A stretch of 64,000 bases of DNA, from NCBI GenBank assembly GCA_943788675.1, contig CALSRE010000001.1, positions 659,573 to 723,572 of the forward strand, in the 5' to 3' direction. The notes beneath the pieces were generated by a model, which did no database searches, was not told the origin of the DNA, and saw only the letters and a program-made list of their open reading frames with translations. Each line of letters starts with the position of its first letter. Position 1 is the first letter of the stretch. Origin of the DNA: an uncultured bacterium (GTDB lineage: Bacteria > Fidelibacterota > Marinisomatia > Marinisomatales > Marinisomataceae). Of this stretch, positions 1-8,393 are shown piece after piece. The translations under genes were made by a program, and so were the position numbers.

Positions 1-2
1 AA

Positions 3-299
3 AAATCAAAAATAGTTAGAGAATTTCATTTGCAAAAGAAAGTGCAAAAACACTATGCATTAAGAAAAGAATTAAGAGCAATTATTAAAAATCCTAATAT
101 TTCTGACGAAGAGAAAGATAAAGCAATTATAAAGCTTCAAAAATTGCCAAGATCATCAAGTGCATCAAGATTGACAAATCGTTGCGCTGTTTCAGGAAGA
201 CCTAAGGGATATATGAGAAAATTTGGTTTATCAAGAATAACATTTAGAGAATTAGCACTTAAGGGTGAATTGCCTGGCGTGACTAAGGCAAGTTGGTAG
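3..299 (+). CDS. rpsN: 30S ribosomal protein S14 (5' end cut by window)
   Basis: Small-subunit protein S14, which binds 16S rRNA in the 30S head. The frame is open to the left edge ([14 protein letters not shown] precedes the TTG chosen by the ORF track), so only the first few residues are missing and the TTG is not the start. This is the long, zinc-free form of the family: the region before [14 protein letters not shown] has a single Cys and no CxxC pair. The C-terminus PGVTKASW is typical. It lies 9 nt before rpsH in spc-operon order. Confidence 0.96.
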   Translation, partial: KSKIVREFHLQKKVQKHYALRKELRAIIKNPNISDEEKDKAIIKLQKLPRSSSASRLTNRCAVSGRPKGYMRKFGLSRITFRELALKGELPGVTKASW

Positions 300-308
300 G
301 AGTAATTT

Positions 309-707
309 ATGTCGATGACAGATCCAATAGCAGATTTTTGTACAAGAATTAGAAACGGATATGCCGCTAAAAAAAGATGGGTTGATGTACCTTCATCTAA
401 TTTAAAGAAAAGGTTATCAGTAGTTCTTAAAGAAGAAGGCTATATTGATAATTTTGTTTTTGTAGATAAAGAAGATAGTAAAGAGGATATTAGAGTTTAC
501 TTAAGATATAACGAAAACTCACCCGCTATAACTACTATCGAAAAAATCAGTAAACCAGGAAAAAGAGTTTATGTTTCTTGTTCAGATATCCCAAGAGTAT
601 TAAATGGTTTAGGGATTAGCGTAATTTCTACACCTAGAGGGGTATTGAGTAATAAAGTCGCTAGAGAATTAAAAGTCGGAGGAGAGTTGCTTTGCAACGT
701 TTGGTAG
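309..707 (+). CDS. rpsH: 30S ribosomal protein S8
   Basis: S8 binds the central domain of 16S rRNA and in many bacteria also represses the spc operon. The 132 residues match the usual family length. MTDPIADFCTRIRNGY at the N-terminus and the C-terminal ISTPRGVLSNKVARE are family signatures. The start ATG has GGAG nearby (tggtaggagtaattt). An internal ATG two codons on is possible. One base separates its stop from rplF, so the two are probably translationally coupled. Confidence 0.97.
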   Translation: MSMTDPIADFCTRIRNGYAAKKRWVDVPSSNLKKRLSVVLKEEGYIDNFVFVDKEDSKEDIRVYLRYNENSPAITTIEKISKPGKRVYVSCSDIPRVLNGLGISVISTPRGVLSNKVARELKVGGELLCNVW

Positions 708-708
708 A

Positions 709-1251
709 ATGTCAAGAATAGGAAATAAAATAATTAATATACCGGAGGGAGTTTCTTTTGACACTAAAGATAACCATCTTACAGTGAAAGGTCCCAATGG
801 AAGTTTAGCTGTCAATATTTGTGACGAAGTTTCATTAAAAATTGAAGACAGTACAATTAATTTGACTAGAAAGTCTGAAGATAAAGTTTCTAGGTCTATG
901 CATGGAACAACCAGACAATTAGTTTCAAACGCTATTGAAGGTGTTACAAGCGGTTTTTCAAAAAATTTAGAGATAATTGGAGTGGGTTATAATGTTAAGC
1001 CTCAAGGTAAAAGACTTGTATTTCAGCTTGGCTTTTCTCATGATATTGTATTTGACCTTCCAGAAGGAATTGAAGCAGTAGCTCAAAAGAATTCATTGGA
1101 AATTAAAGGCGCTGATAAACAATTAGTTGGTCAAGTTGCTGCTAAGATTAGGTCGCTTAGAAAACCTGAGCCTTACAAAGGTAAAGGGATTAGATATAAG
1201 GATGAGTATGTCCGTTCAAAACAAGGTAAAACAGTTGGGGGTGGAGACTAG
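709..1251 (+). CDS. rplF: 50S ribosomal protein L6
   Basis: L6 is a two-domain protein of the large subunit near the L7/L12 stalk base and the sarcin-ricin loop. The 180 residues start MSRIGNKIINIPEGV and end with the KGKGIRYKDEYVRSKQGK segment typical of the C-terminal domain. The stop TAG directly abuts the rplR ATG, so the pair is probably coupled. Confidence 0.97.
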   Translation: MSRIGNKIINIPEGVSFDTKDNHLTVKGPNGSLAVNICDEVSLKIEDSTINLTRKSEDKVSRSMHGTTRQLVSNAIEGVTSGFSKNLEIIGVGYNVKPQGKRLVFQLGFSHDIVFDLPEGIEAVAQKNSLEIKGADKQLVGQVAAKIRSLRKPEPYKGKGIRYKDEYVRSKQGKTVGGGD

Positions 1252-1611
1252 ATGAAAGCTTTAAAACTTAAAAGAGAGCAATACTTAAGAAGAAGAAAAA
1301 GATCAAAAAAAGCATTTCCTGTAAAAGGGGAGATGAGGCTTTGTATCTTTAAAAGTACTAATCATATCGAGGCGCAAATCATTGACGATTTTAATCAAAA
1401 AACAGTTTTCTCAGCATCTTCAAAAGAGAAGGAGTTTTTAAAGAAAAAACTGAATAAAGTCGAAGTTGCGGCAGAAGTTGGTAAATCTTTATCCAAAAGA
1501 GTAAAAGGTAAAAAAATAGAGAAAATTTATTTCGACAGAAATGGTTTTAGATATCACGGAAGAGTTAAATCTTTAGCTGATGCAGCTAGAGAAGGTGGCT
1601 TAAAATTTTAA
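1252..1611 (+). CDS. rplR: 50S ribosomal protein L18
   Basis: L18 binds 5S rRNA and carries it into the central protuberance. It has 119 residues, a basic N-terminus rich in RRRKRSKK, and the C-terminal motif FDRNGFRYHGRVKSLADAAREGGL, which is diagnostic of the family. The ATG follows the rplF stop without a gap. Its place between rplF and rpsE is the standard spc order. Confidence 0.97.
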   Translation: MKALKLKREQYLRRRKRSKKAFPVKGEMRLCIFKSTNHIEAQIIDDFNQKTVFSASSKEKEFLKKKLNKVEVAAEVGKSLSKRVKGKKIEKIYFDRNGFRYHGRVKSLADAAREGGLKF

Positions 1612-1625
1612 TAAGTGGAGCTTAA

Positions 1626-2132
1626 ATGAGTATGATAAATTATTCCGAACTTGATTTAAAAGAAGAATCAGTTATTCGAATCAATAGAGTTGCAAAAGTA
1701 AATTCTAGAGGTAAGAGATTTAGTTTTGCTACAATAGTAGTTATCGGAGATGGAAAGCAGTATGTTGGTATTGGTTCTGGTAAGGCTAATGAAGTTATTG
1801 TTTCAATAACCAAAGCTAAAGAGGATGCTAGACAAAATCTTGTTAAGGTTCCAGTACACAACTATACTATACCCCACGAGATTATTGGAAAGCATGGCGC
1901 TAGTAGAGTTTTGCTTAAACCTGCTCCTTATGGTACAGGTATCATTGCTGGATCAGCTGTTCGTTTAATAATGGAGCAAGTTGGAATTAATAATATTTAT
2001 TCTAAGGTCTTAGGATCAAATAACAAAATGAATGTTGCAAAAGCAGTTATGAATGCTTTAACTAGCTTGCAAGATGTTAGAGTAGTTGCTAAGAAAAGAG
2101 GTAAAACTCCAAAAACATTATTTGAGATTTAA
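1626..2132 (+). CDS. rpsE: 30S ribosomal protein S5
   Basis: S5 contributes to decoding fidelity and to mRNA unwinding at the 30S entry tunnel. The double-stranded RNA-binding fold is seen in VAKVNSRGKRFSFATIVVIGDG, and the second domain in KPAPYGTGIIAGSAVRLIME. The 168 residues match the family. A GTGGAG sequence lies 8 nt before the ATG. The minus-strand ORF at 1640-1861 is a shadow of this gene. Confidence 0.97.
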   Translation: MSMINYSELDLKEESVIRINRVAKVNSRGKRFSFATIVVIGDGKQYVGIGSGKANEVIVSITKAKEDARQNLVKVPVHNYTIPHEIIGKHGASRVLLKPAPYGTGIIAGSAVRLIMEQVGINNIYSKVLGSNNKMNVAKAVMNALTSLQDVRVVAKKRGKTPKTLFEI

Positions 2133-2136
2133 TACT

Positions 2137-2322
2137 ATGGCAAAAAAACAATTAAAAATTACACAGATTAAAAGTAGAATTGGTTACTCTAGGAAAGCTA
2201 AAGCTACTCTAGATGCTCTAGGATTAAGAAAAATGAACAAGTCAGTTATTTTAGATGCGAATGATGCAATTGTAGGCATGATTAAAAAAATTGATTATTT
2301 AGTTAAGGTAGAAGAAGTATGA
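2137..2322 (+). CDS. rpmD: 50S ribosomal protein L30
   Basis: L30 is a small large-subunit protein. I place the start at the ATG giving MAKKQLKITQIKSRIGY (61 residues, normal length) rather than the upstream start used by the ORF track, which lies inside rpsE. The motif IGYSRKAKATLDALGLRKMNKSV is typical. The rpmD stop overlaps the rplO start (ATGA), so rplO translation is probably coupled. Confidence 0.96.
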   Translation: MAKKQLKITQIKSRIGYSRKAKATLDALGLRKMNKSVILDANDAIVGMIKKIDYLVKVEEV

Positions 2323-2750
2323 AATTAGTTAAACCAACAAGCGCTTTAAAAAAATCAAAAAGAGTAGGTAGAGGGCATGGTTCAGGCTTAGGTACTACTG
2401 CAGGTAGAGGTCACAAAGGTGCCGGTCAAAGAAGCGGTCATAAGCATCGTCATTGGTTTGAGGGCGGTCAAATGCCATTGCATAGAAGAGTTCCTACTAG
2501 AGGATTTAATAATTTTAATTTTGCTAAGTCTTTTGAGATTGTCAATCTTTCTCAGATTGCTAAATTAAAGGTCAAAAATATCGATTCAGAAGTGATGTCA
2601 AAAAATGGTTTAATTTCATCAAGTCTTGTTCCTGTTAAAGTTTTAGGAAATGGTACTCTTGATAAAGCAATGAATATAACTGCATCGTCATTTAGCGATT
2701 CAGCTATTAAAAAAATTGAAGAGTCTGGAGGAAAGGCTACTATTCAGTGA
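2319..2750 (+). CDS. rplO: 50S ribosomal protein L15
   Basis: L15 is a late-assembly protein of the large subunit. The Gly- and basic-rich N-terminal extension (GRGHGSGLGTTAGRGHKGAGQRSG) and GGQMPLHRRVPTRGFNN are unmistakable. It has 143 residues. It overlaps rpmD by 4 nt upstream, and its TGA overlaps the GTG start of secY, so the chain of coupled translation runs into the translocon gene. Confidence 0.97.
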   Translation: MKLVKPTSALKKSKRVGRGHGSGLGTTAGRGHKGAGQRSGHKHRHWFEGGQMPLHRRVPTRGFNNFNFAKSFEIVNLSQIAKLKVKNIDSEVMSKNGLISSSLVPVKVLGNGTLDKAMNITASSFSDSAIKKIEESGGKATIQ

Positions 2751-4051
2751 TTGATAAAATTAGAAATATTTTTGCAATTCCTGAATTAAGGAGAAAGATT
2801 TTATTTACACTTGGAATTTTGGTCATTGTAAGACTTGGTTCACAAGTTCCTATTCCTGGTATAAATCCAGATGCACTTCGTCAAACTATGGAGTCTTTAA
2901 ATGACACTTTTTTCGGTCTTTTCAATCTCTTTACGGGAGGAGCTTTTGGTCAGGCAGCTATTTTTGGTTTAGGAATTATGCCTTACATTTCTGTTTCAAT
3001 CGTTATTCAAATTCTTCAAACTACCCTTCCATATTTCCAAAGGTTGGCCATGGAGGGAGAAAGTGGAAGAGCTAAGATTACCCAAATAACAAGATACGGT
3101 ACTGTTGTTTTAGCGTTTGTACAGTCTATATTTATATCACTTCTGCTTGAAAGTTATGGAATTGTGCTAGATCCAGGCTTCTTATTTAGATTTACTGCTG
3201 TGGTTAGTATAACTACTGGTACAATGTTATTACTTTGGCTTGGTGAAAAAATTACAGAGCATGGAATTGGCAATGGGATATCATTGATTATCATGGTTGG
3301 TATTATTGCAGGGTTTCCAAATGTTGTAATATCCGAGATTTCTTACTTTCAACAGGGAGTCAGAGGTATCTTATCTGAATTATTTTTAATGCTTTTATTC
3401 TTCTTTTTAGTAATGATGATTATACTTATTCAGCAAGGTGTAAGAAAAGTTCCTGTTCAGTATGCTAGAAGAATTGTAGGTCGTAAAGTTTATGGTGGAC
3501 AAAATACATTTCTTCCGCTTAAAATTAATACAGCAGGAGTTATCCCAATCATTTTTGCTCAATCGATAATTTTGATTCCTGGTACTATTGCAACCTTTTT
3601 TGGACAAGATGCAACTCAATCCGGTTTTATATCTCTATTTGCAATGGACCATTGGTTTTCTAATACTTTATTTGCATTGTTAATTATTTTCTTCACATTC
3701 TTTTATACTGCACTTCAATTTGATCCTAATCAAGTATCTTCCACTTTAAAGCAACAAGGTGGATTCATTCCCGGTGTAAAGCCTGGAAAGAAAACAGCAG
3801 AATTTATTGAAAATATTCTAACTCGAGTTACCTTGCCTGGAGCATGTTTTCTTGGATTTATAGCTCTAATGCCATATTTCTTGCAGCAGTTTGCAGGATT
3901 AGATTATGCGTATGCATCTTTTTTTGGTGGAACAAGTTTATTGATTGTAGTAGGTGTAGGTCTTGATACATTGAGCCAGATAGAATCTCATCTTTTATCA
4001 AGGCATTATGACGGTTTTTTAACTAAAGGTAAAGTAAGAAGTAGAAGATAA
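2747..4051 (+). CDS. secY: Protein translocase subunit SecY
   Basis: SecY forms the inner-membrane protein-conducting channel with SecE and SecG. The 434 residues contain about ten hydrophobic helices. Recognisable pieces are the plug region around FFGLFNLFTGGAFGQAAIFGLGIMPYI, the cytoplasmic loop QQGVRKVPVQYARR, and LKQQGGFIPGVKPGKKT. Start is a GTG overlapping the rplO stop (GTGA). The partner gene secG lies 8.7 kb downstream in this window. Confidence 0.97.
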   Translation: MIDKIRNIFAIPELRRKILFTLGILVIVRLGSQVPIPGINPDALRQTMESLNDTFFGLFNLFTGGAFGQAAIFGLGIMPYISVSIVIQILQTTLPYFQRLAMEGESGRAKITQITRYGTVVLAFVQSIFISLLLESYGIVLDPGFLFRFTAVVSITTGTMLLLWLGEKITEHGIGNGISLIIMVGIIAGFPNVVISEISYFQQGVRGILSELFLMLLFFFLVMMIILIQQGVRKVPVQYARRIVGRKVYGGQNTFLPLKINTAGVIPIIFAQSIILIPGTIATFFGQDATQSGFISLFAMDHWFSNTLFALLIIFFTFFYTALQFDPNQVSSTLKQQGGFIPGVKPGKKTAEFIENILTRVTLPGACFLGFIALMPYFLQQFAGLDYAYASFFGGTSLLIVVGVGLDTLSQIESHLLSRHYDGFLTKGKVRSRR

Positions 4052-4800
4052 TGGTTGATATAAATAATCATATTGAAGTATCTGCAATGTCCGAAAGCTG
4101 TCAAATTCTTTCCGACACATTAAATCTAATGGAAAAAAATATTATACCTGGTCAATCAGTTTTAGAGCTAGATAAAATAGCCGAAAACTATATTCTTTCA
4201 TGTGATGCAAAGCCCGCATTTAAAGGTTACAATGGATTTCCAGCTACATTAACTGTTTCCATTGATGATGAAATTGTTCATGGCATACCAAAGGATGTTT
4301 TATTAAAAGAAGGTCAAATTGTTAGCATAGATTGTGGAGTTATTAAAAATGAATTTTATAGCGATTCTGCAAGAACGATTGCTGTTGGCAAAATTTCAGA
4401 TGATAAAGCTAAGTTAGTAGATGTGACCAAGAAAGCGCTTCAAATTGGTATTGAAAAAGCAGTAATTGGTAATAAAGTATTTGATATAAGTGATTCAATT
4501 CAAAAATATGTCGAATCAGAAGGTTACTCTGTAGTCAGAGAGCTTGTTGGGCACGGGATAGGAAAACAGCTCCACATTCAGCCTCAGATTCCTAATTTTT
4601 CAGATCCAATTACAACAGATCTTAATACAGAATTAAAAGAAGGAATGTGTTTAGCTATAGAGCCAATGGTTAATATGGGCTCTAGGCACATAAAAACAGA
4701 TAGCGATGGATGGACGATTAGGACTAAAGATGGTTCTGCAAGTGCGCACTTTGAACATTCAATTCTTATTACTAAGTTGCAACCCAGAATTTTAACGTAA
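4051..4800 (+). CDS. map: Methionine aminopeptidase, type I
   Basis: Removes the initiator Met from nascent proteins in the cytosol using two divalent metal ions. The metal ligands are visible in order: D in IVSIDCGV, D in YSDSART, H in [11 protein letters not shown] in AIEPMV and E in FEHSILIT. The 249 residues match type I without an N-terminal extension. The start overlaps the secY stop (TAATG). The secY-map-infA order is common in Gram-positives and FCB bacteria. Confidence 0.96.
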   Translation: MVDINNHIEVSAMSESCQILSDTLNLMEKNIIPGQSVLELDKIAENYILSCDAKPAFKGYNGFPATLTVSIDDEIVHGIPKDVLLKEGQIVSIDCGVIKNEFYSDSARTIAVGKISDDKAKLVDVTKKALQIGIEKAVIGNKVFDISDSIQKYVESEGYSVVRELVGHGIGKQLHIQPQIPNFSDPITTDLNTELKEGMCLAIEPMVNMGSRHIKTDSDGWTIRTKDGSASAHFEHSILITKLQPRILT

Positions 4801-4807
4801 TTATATT

Positions 4808-5032
4808 ATGGCAAAACAAGAATCGATAGAAGTAGAAGGAGTTATTAAGGAAGTTTTACCAGGAGCTAGATTTAGAGTGATGATTAATCTTGGCGGAAAA
4901 GAGCATGAAGTTTTGGCTCATGTAAGCGGTAAAATGAGAATGCATTTTATAAAAATGCTTCCAGGAGATAAAGTTGATTTACAGCTTTCTCCATATGATT
5001 TAAGTAGAGGAAGAATAACATTTAGGCAATAA
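4808..5032 (+). CDS. infA: Translation initiation factor IF-1
   Basis: IF-1 occupies the A site of the 30S subunit during initiation. It is 74 residues of one S1/OB fold. Signature pieces are [40 protein letters not shown] and the end [12 protein letters not shown]. It sits 7 nt after map and 2 nt before rpmJ, in the usual order. Confidence 0.97.
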   Translation: MAKQESIEVEGVIKEVLPGARFRVMINLGGKEHEVLAHVSGKMRMHFIKMLPGDKVDLQLSPYDLSRGRITFRQ

Positions 5033-5034
5033 TT

Positions 5035-5151
5035 ATGAAAGTAAAAGCTTCAGTAAAAAAAAGAACAAGAGATTGCATTATTGTACGAAGAAAAGGTCGT
5101 ATTTATGTTATCAATAAGAAGAACCCTAGACATAAGCAGAGGCAAGGATAA
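5035..5151 (+). CDS. rpmJ: 50S ribosomal protein L36, zinc-free form
   Basis: This gene is absent from the ORF track because it is only 38 residues: [14 protein letters not shown]...NPRHKQRQG. The ends match L36. The classical zinc ribbon (Cys at about 11, 14 and 27, then His) is not intact: only Cys14 and one His remain, with Thr11 and Asn27 in the other places. It is therefore a C-minus L36 standing in the normal spc/alpha position. Its TAA overlaps the rpsM ATG. Confidence 0.95.
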   Translation: MKVKASVKKRTRDCIIVRRKGRIYVINKKNPRHKQRQG

Positions 5152-5531
5152 TGGCTAGAATAGCAGGTGTTGATATACCAAAAGACAAGAAAGTGGCATA
5201 TTCATTAAGATATGTACACGGAATAGGATTAAAAACTGCTTTAAGTATATGTGAGCAAGCAAAAGTTGATCCAGATGTTCGCGTTACTGATTTAACGTCA
5301 AAACAAGAAGACGAGATAAGAAAAGTCATTGTTGAGCTTAAGCTTCTTATTGAAGGTGAATTGAGAAGTGAAAATTTAAAAAATGTTAAAAGATTGCAAG
5401 ATATAGGTAGTTATAGAGGTGTTAGACATAGAAAATCTTTACCATCAAGAGGTCAAAGAACTAAAACAAACTCTAGAACTAGAAGAGGAAAGAAAAGAAT
5501 TTCAATTTCACTAGGTAAAAAGGCAGTATAG
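5151..5531 (+). CDS. rpsM: 30S ribosomal protein S13
   Basis: S13 lies in the 30S head and contacts P-site tRNA and the 50S subunit. It has 126 residues. The start [19 protein letters not shown], the helix-hairpin-helix piece [14 protein letters not shown], and [19 protein letters not shown] are signatures. The C-terminus is basic. The start overlaps the rpmJ stop; rpsK follows after 1 nt. Confidence 0.97.
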   Translation: MARIAGVDIPKDKKVAYSLRYVHGIGLKTALSICEQAKVDPDVRVTDLTSKQEDEIRKVIVELKLLIEGELRSENLKNVKRLQDIGSYRGVRHRKSLPSRGQRTKTNSRTRRGKKRISISLGKKAV

Positions 5532-5532
5532 T

Positions 5533-5919
5533 ATGGCAACCCAGACAAGATCTAATAAGAAAAAGAAAAAAATCAATCCTAATGGGATTGTTCATATTAA
5601 AGCAACATTCAATAATACAAACATTACTGTTTCAGATGAATTTGGTAATGTTGTTGCATGGGCAACTGCTGGAAAAGCAGGATTTAAGGGTTCTAGAAAG
5701 AACACTGCATATGCTGCAACAGTAGCATCTGAAAAAGTTGCTAGCGAAGTAGTAAGTATGGGAATGACAACTGTAGCTGTAAAAGTTAAAGGTCCTGGAG
5801 CAGGAAGAGAATCTGCAATCAGAGCCTTATCAACCGCCGGCTTGCAGGTTACATCAATTTCTGATGTAACGCCATTACCTCATAATGGATGCAGACCTAA
5901 AAAACAAAGAAGAGTATAA
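5533..5919 (+). CDS. rpsK: 30S ribosomal protein S11
   Basis: S11 forms part of the 30S platform near the E-site mRNA. The 128 residues include [35 protein letters not shown] and the C-terminal [15 protein letters not shown], all diagnostic. The N-terminus is Lys-rich. It lies between rpsM and rpsD in the conserved alpha operon. Confidence 0.97.
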   Translation: MATQTRSNKKKKKINPNGIVHIKATFNNTNITVSDEFGNVVAWATAGKAGFKGSRKNTAYAATVASEKVASEVVSMGMTTVAVKVKGPGAGRESAIRALSTAGLQVTSISDVTPLPHNGCRPKKQRRV

Positions 5920-5922
5920 AAT

Positions 5923-6537
5923 ATGGCAAAATTAAGTACACCAAAAGGTAAGTTAGTTAGAAAGCTTGGAGTGAATATTTTCGGTAACCCAAAATTTGAT
6001 AGATTGTTATCAAAAAAAGGTTATAGACCTGGTCAGCATGGTAAAGCTGGTAAAAGATTTTCAACTTATTCAGTACAGTTAAATGAAAAACAAAAAATTA
6101 AATTCACTTACGGTATGTTAGAAAAACAGTTTAGAAATTATTTTAAGAAAGCCTCTCAAATGAAAGGTGAAACCGGTTTAAACCTATTAGTAATGTTAGA
6201 ATCAAGACTAGACAATGTTGTTTATAAGCTTGGTTTTGCTCCAACAAGACCATCTGCTAGACAGTTAGTAAGTCACGGACATTTTTTGGTTAATAATCGT
6301 AAGGTTAATATTGCTTCATACAGATTGAAACCTGGAGATTTAATAACAGTAAGAGACAAAAGTAAAAAACTTGATCTTATTTTAAACTCCATCAAAATGG
6401 TGAAGGGTGATTTAAATATTTCATGGCTGTCAGTTGACAAAGCTAAGATGGAAGGTACTTTTATTAGTCTTCCAGAAAGAGATGAGATTGATTTAACTAT
6501 GAACGAACAATTAGTTGTTGAATACTATTCAAGATAA
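5923..6537 (+). CDS. rpsD: 30S ribosomal protein S4
   Basis: S4 is a primary 16S rRNA binder, and in many bacteria it controls the alpha operon. The 204 residues contain the S4 RNA-binding domain at about 95-160 (LESRLDNVVYKLGFAPTRPSARQLVSHGHF). The N-terminal region, including LLSKKGYRPGQHG, lacks zinc-binding cysteines and resembles Bacteroidota S4. It ends 10 nt before rpoA. Confidence 0.97.
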   Translation: MAKLSTPKGKLVRKLGVNIFGNPKFDRLLSKKGYRPGQHGKAGKRFSTYSVQLNEKQKIKFTYGMLEKQFRNYFKKASQMKGETGLNLLVMLESRLDNVVYKLGFAPTRPSARQLVSHGHFLVNNRKVNIASYRLKPGDLITVRDKSKKLDLILNSIKMVKGDLNISWLSVDKAKMEGTFISLPERDEIDLTMNEQLVVEYYSR

Positions 6538-6547
6538 AGGAAGAAAC

Positions 6548-7513
6548 ATGAGCAATGATTTAAAATTTAAAATTTCGCATAAAGTTACAGATAAAAATGC
6601 TAGCAACTTTACTATTAAACCCCTAGACAGAGGGTATGGTATTACTCTTGGTAACTCTTTAAGAAGAGCTCTACTTACTGCTGTGCCTGGAGCTGCGATA
6701 ACAAATGTAAAAATTGAAGGTGCTCATCATGAGTTTTCTACAATTGATGGCGTAACAGAGGATGTTGCAGATGTAATTATGAATCTTAAAGGTGTTAGAT
6801 TTCATTTGTTTGAAAGTTCTGTTGAGCCAATTTTCCTAAAGGTTAAAGGGCCTAAAGCTTTTACTGCCGCTGACATACAAGCAGTAAGTGATAATTTTAC
6901 TATCTTAAACCCTGAGCATCACATAACTGATATTGCAAAAGGAACCACTTTAGAGGTTGAATTAAGGTTAGGTATAGGAAAGGGATACAAATCTAGTGAG
7001 GAGAACAAGTTAAATAACTCTCCTGTTGGAATGATTCCTATTGATAGTATCTTTAATCCAGTTACTAAAGTTTCTTTTAACGTATCTCCGTTACCAGGAG
7101 CTAAAGAAGACACTGAAATGTTGTCGTTGAATGTAACTACAGACGGATCTATTTCTCCAATAGATGCAGTCAGCTACTGTTCATCTGTACTTTCAGAGCA
7201 TTATAATATTATTAATTCGATTAGCAATCCTTCTATTCTAGAGATTGATAAGCCAGTAAGTGAAGAAATTCTTCAGATTCGTAAACTCTTAGAATCATCT
7301 ATCGATGAAATGGAACTTTCTGTAAGAAGTCATAATTGTTTAGAAGCTGCAGGAATTACATTAATTGGAGAGCTTGTTGATAAAGATGAAGCTGAAATGT
7401 TAGAATATAAAAATTTTGGTAGAAAATCTTTGAACGAGCTTATAGAAAAACTTGAAACCATGGGCTTAAAATTTGGCATGGACACGAGCCCTTACACTGA
7501 AGATGAAGCATAA
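6548..7513 (+). CDS. rpoA: DNA-directed RNA polymerase subunit alpha
   Basis: The alpha subunit dimerises to scaffold RNA polymerase assembly. I chose the ATG giving MSNDLKFKISHKV (321 residues), with AAAGGAAG just upstream, over the track start inside rpsD. The N-terminal domain holds LDRGYGITLGNSLRRALL. The C-terminal domain, which binds UP elements and activators, is at about 250-315 (SVRSHNCLEAAGITLIGELV, YKNFGRKSLNELIEKL). The stop overlaps the rplQ start. Confidence 0.97.
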   Translation: MSNDLKFKISHKVTDKNASNFTIKPLDRGYGITLGNSLRRALLTAVPGAAITNVKIEGAHHEFSTIDGVTEDVADVIMNLKGVRFHLFESSVEPIFLKVKGPKAFTAADIQAVSDNFTILNPEHHITDIAKGTTLEVELRLGIGKGYKSSEENKLNNSPVGMIPIDSIFNPVTKVSFNVSPLPGAKEDTEMLSLNVTTDGSISPIDAVSYCSSVLSEHYNIINSISNPSILEIDKPVSEEILQIRKLLESSIDEMELSVRSHNCLEAAGITLIGELVDKDEAEMLEYKNFGRKSLNELIEKLETMGLKFGMDTSPYTEDEA

Positions 7514-7938
7514 TGAGAAAAAGAATATCAGCACGAAAATTTGGTAGATCAGCAGCGCATAGAAAAGCGTTAATGTCAAACTTGGCTAGTTCTTTAATTG
7601 AACATAAAAGAATAAAGACTACTCATGAAAAAGCTTTAGAGCTCAGAAAATTTATAGAGCCAATGATTACTAAAGCAAAAAATCACACTGTTCATAACAG
7701 AAGAGAAGTGTTAAAGAAGATTCATAACAACGCAGCTGTTAAGACGCTTTTTGATGTTATAGCTCCTAGTTATGCAGATAGACCTGGCGGTTATACTCGC
7801 ATATTAAAGCTTGGTACAAGACCGAATGATTCCGCAAAAGTTTCACTTATTGAATTTATTGATAAGTTTAACTTTGAAAACGATGATGTTGTCGATAAGA
7901 CTGAAGAAGTTGAAGCTGTTGAAGAATCAAAAGAATAG
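7513..7938 (+). CDS. rplQ: 50S ribosomal protein L17
   Basis: L17 lines the large subunit near the peptide exit. The core MRKRISARKFGRSAAHRKALMSN through RPGGYTRILKLGTRPNDSA is typical. An acidic tail of about 20 residues (VVDKTEEVEAVEESKE) extends beyond the core. It is the last gene of the run; the next gene is convergent with only a 2 bp gap, so no separate terminator fits between them. Confidence 0.97.
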   Translation: MRKRISARKFGRSAAHRKALMSNLASSLIEHKRIKTTHEKALELRKFIEPMITKAKNHTVHNRREVLKKIHNNAAVKTLFDVIAPSYADRPGGYTRILKLGTRPNDSAKVSLIEFIDKFNFENDDVVDKTEEVEAVEESKE

Positions 7939-7940
7939 TT

Positions 7941-8378
7941 CTAGAGATTTTTTATAATTTTAGTTAAAAACCTGCAGTCTGTTTCATCAAAATTATCCAA
8001 TTTATTTGAGTCTATGTCTAATACAAAATTAGTTGAATGGATTTTGAATGGAACACATATTTCTGATTTACTGTTTGGGTCACAAATTATATGTCCAGGA
8101 AATTTTTTAACATCAGGAATATTTAGAATTTCATTTTCTTTTATCGCTGCACCGCATACGCCCTCAAAATTAATTGGACTACATGGTATTTTAAGCGCTT
8201 TATAATCTCCAATAAAAAGTTGATTATCTTTTTTAAAATAAAATCCGCAAAATATCCAGTTTTCAAAAGAATCAAAGAGCATAGTGCTTATTGTTTTTAA
8301 CTTATTTTTTGAAGGTACATTATTAATACTTTTAATGCATTTTGTATAAATTTCTTCTTTATTTTCAATTAATTGCAT
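7941..8378 (-). CDS. msrC: Free methionine-(R)-sulfoxide reductase (GAF domain)
   Basis: Reduces free L-methionine-R-sulfoxide, repairing oxidised methionine in the cytosol. The 145 residues form one GAF domain. The three redox cysteines of the family are present as C66 (IPCSP), C75 (EGVCGAA) and C99 (HIICDPNSKSE), with spacing close to E. coli YebR. WIFCGFY and VLDIDS are further family pieces. It is monocistronic, convergent with rplQ, and only 15 nt from the divergent sulfotransferase start, so the two promoters must overlap the coding ends. Confidence 0.87.
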   Translation of the reverse strand: MQLIENKEEIYTKCIKSINNVPSKNKLKTISTMLFDSFENWIFCGFYFKKDNQLFIGDYKALKIPCSPINFEGVCGAAIKENEILNIPDVKKFPGHIICDPNSKSEICVPFKIHSTNFVLDIDSNKLDNFDETDCRFLTKIIKNL

Positions 8379-8393
8379 AATTAGTAATAATGT

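Noticed and set aside
30-299. TTG start of S14 given by the ORF track
   Set aside because: The frame continues to the left edge with S14-like residues, so the true start is outside the window.
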